A stretch of DNA of 6,758 nucleotides, taken from contig JAIESC010000160.1 of NCBI GenBank assembly GCA_019746355.1, forward strand, positions 1 to 6,758, read 5' to 3'. Source of the stretch: Xanthobacteraceae bacterium (GTDB lineage: Bacteria > Pseudomonadota > Alphaproteobacteria > Rhizobiales > Xanthobacteraceae). How positions within the stretch are numbered: position 1 is the stretch's first letter; every line of letters starts with the position of its first letter. The notes under the pieces were generated by a model that worked only from the letters and a program-made list of their open reading frames with translations, was not told the DNA's origin and did not search any database. Shown piece by piece: positions 6,705 to 6,758 of the stretch. A program made the translations under genes and the position numbers.

Positions 6705-6758
6705 ACAGGACGATAAGTGGAATTTCTGCCTGACGGCAGGCACGCTGTGGCCTGCGAA
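6681..6758 (+). mobile_element. Possible left end of an insertion sequence (continues beyond window)
   Basis: From about 6681 the sequence (TTAGAGCCGGTCCCGGAAAT, then CTGAACAGGACGATAAG) has the feel of an IS3-type terminus and leader before a transposase gene. It coincides with the point where the signal-peptide ORF loses sense. Two small hairpins follow (CTGCC/GGCAG at 6726-6739 and CAGGC/GCCTG at 6737-6754). No transposase reading frame is visible within the window, and the far end is outside, so neither inverted repeats nor a target duplication can be checked. This is a pattern-based guess. Confidence 0.25.

Overview
The window carries most of an aa3-type cytochrome c oxidase locus followed by a small accessory island. 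GC-rich, codon-biased coding sequence, the gene order ctaD-ctaB-coxF-ctaG-ctaE-DUF983-surf1, and a dispersed palindrome of a type I recognise from Bradyrhizobium and Rhodopseudomonas genomes all point to an alphaproteobacterium of the Bradyrhizobium/Rhodopseudomonas (Nitrobacteraceae) group. The genus is inferred, not proven.

Bases 1-5039, all on the + strand, hold the oxidase genes. They are the C-terminal part of subunit I (ctaD), heme O synthase (ctaB), a small single-span CoxF-like protein, the Cox11-type copper chaperone (ctaG), subunit III (ctaE), a DUF983 zinc-ribbon membrane protein, and a SURF1 assembly factor. Stop and start codons overlap at ctaD/ctaB and at DUF983/surf1, and the other junctions are tight, so translation is probably coupled. 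The genes form one pathway: ctaB starts heme A synthesis, SURF1 helps place heme a3 in subunit I, CtaG delivers copper to CuB of subunit I, and subunit III completes the core. Between ctaE and DUF983 lie two back-to-back palindromes and a terminator-like hairpin ending right at the DUF983 Shine-Dalgarno sequence. This could divide the cluster into two expression units.

Bases 5040-6758 look like accessory DNA. Directly after surf1 lies a decayed + strand copy of the N-terminal module of a secreted protein, with frameshifts and a deletion of about 52 nt. Facing it on the - strand is an intact 371-residue gene with the same N-terminal module. That protein has a signal peptide, a shared N-terminal module, an F5/8 type C (discoidin-like) domain and a C-terminal domain resembling those of phage tail proteins. 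It has a clear promoter (TTGACA, 18 nt, TAACAT) and a strong GGGAGG ribosome binding site. Divergent from it, a strong ribosome binding site leads into a 27-codon signal-peptide-like ORF that stops abruptly, possibly because an insertion sequence begins near 6681.

I see no new enzymatic or defence system. The most unusual content is the pair of convergent secreted-protein genes, one dead and one intact, sharing a conserved N-terminal module at the end of a respiratory operon.
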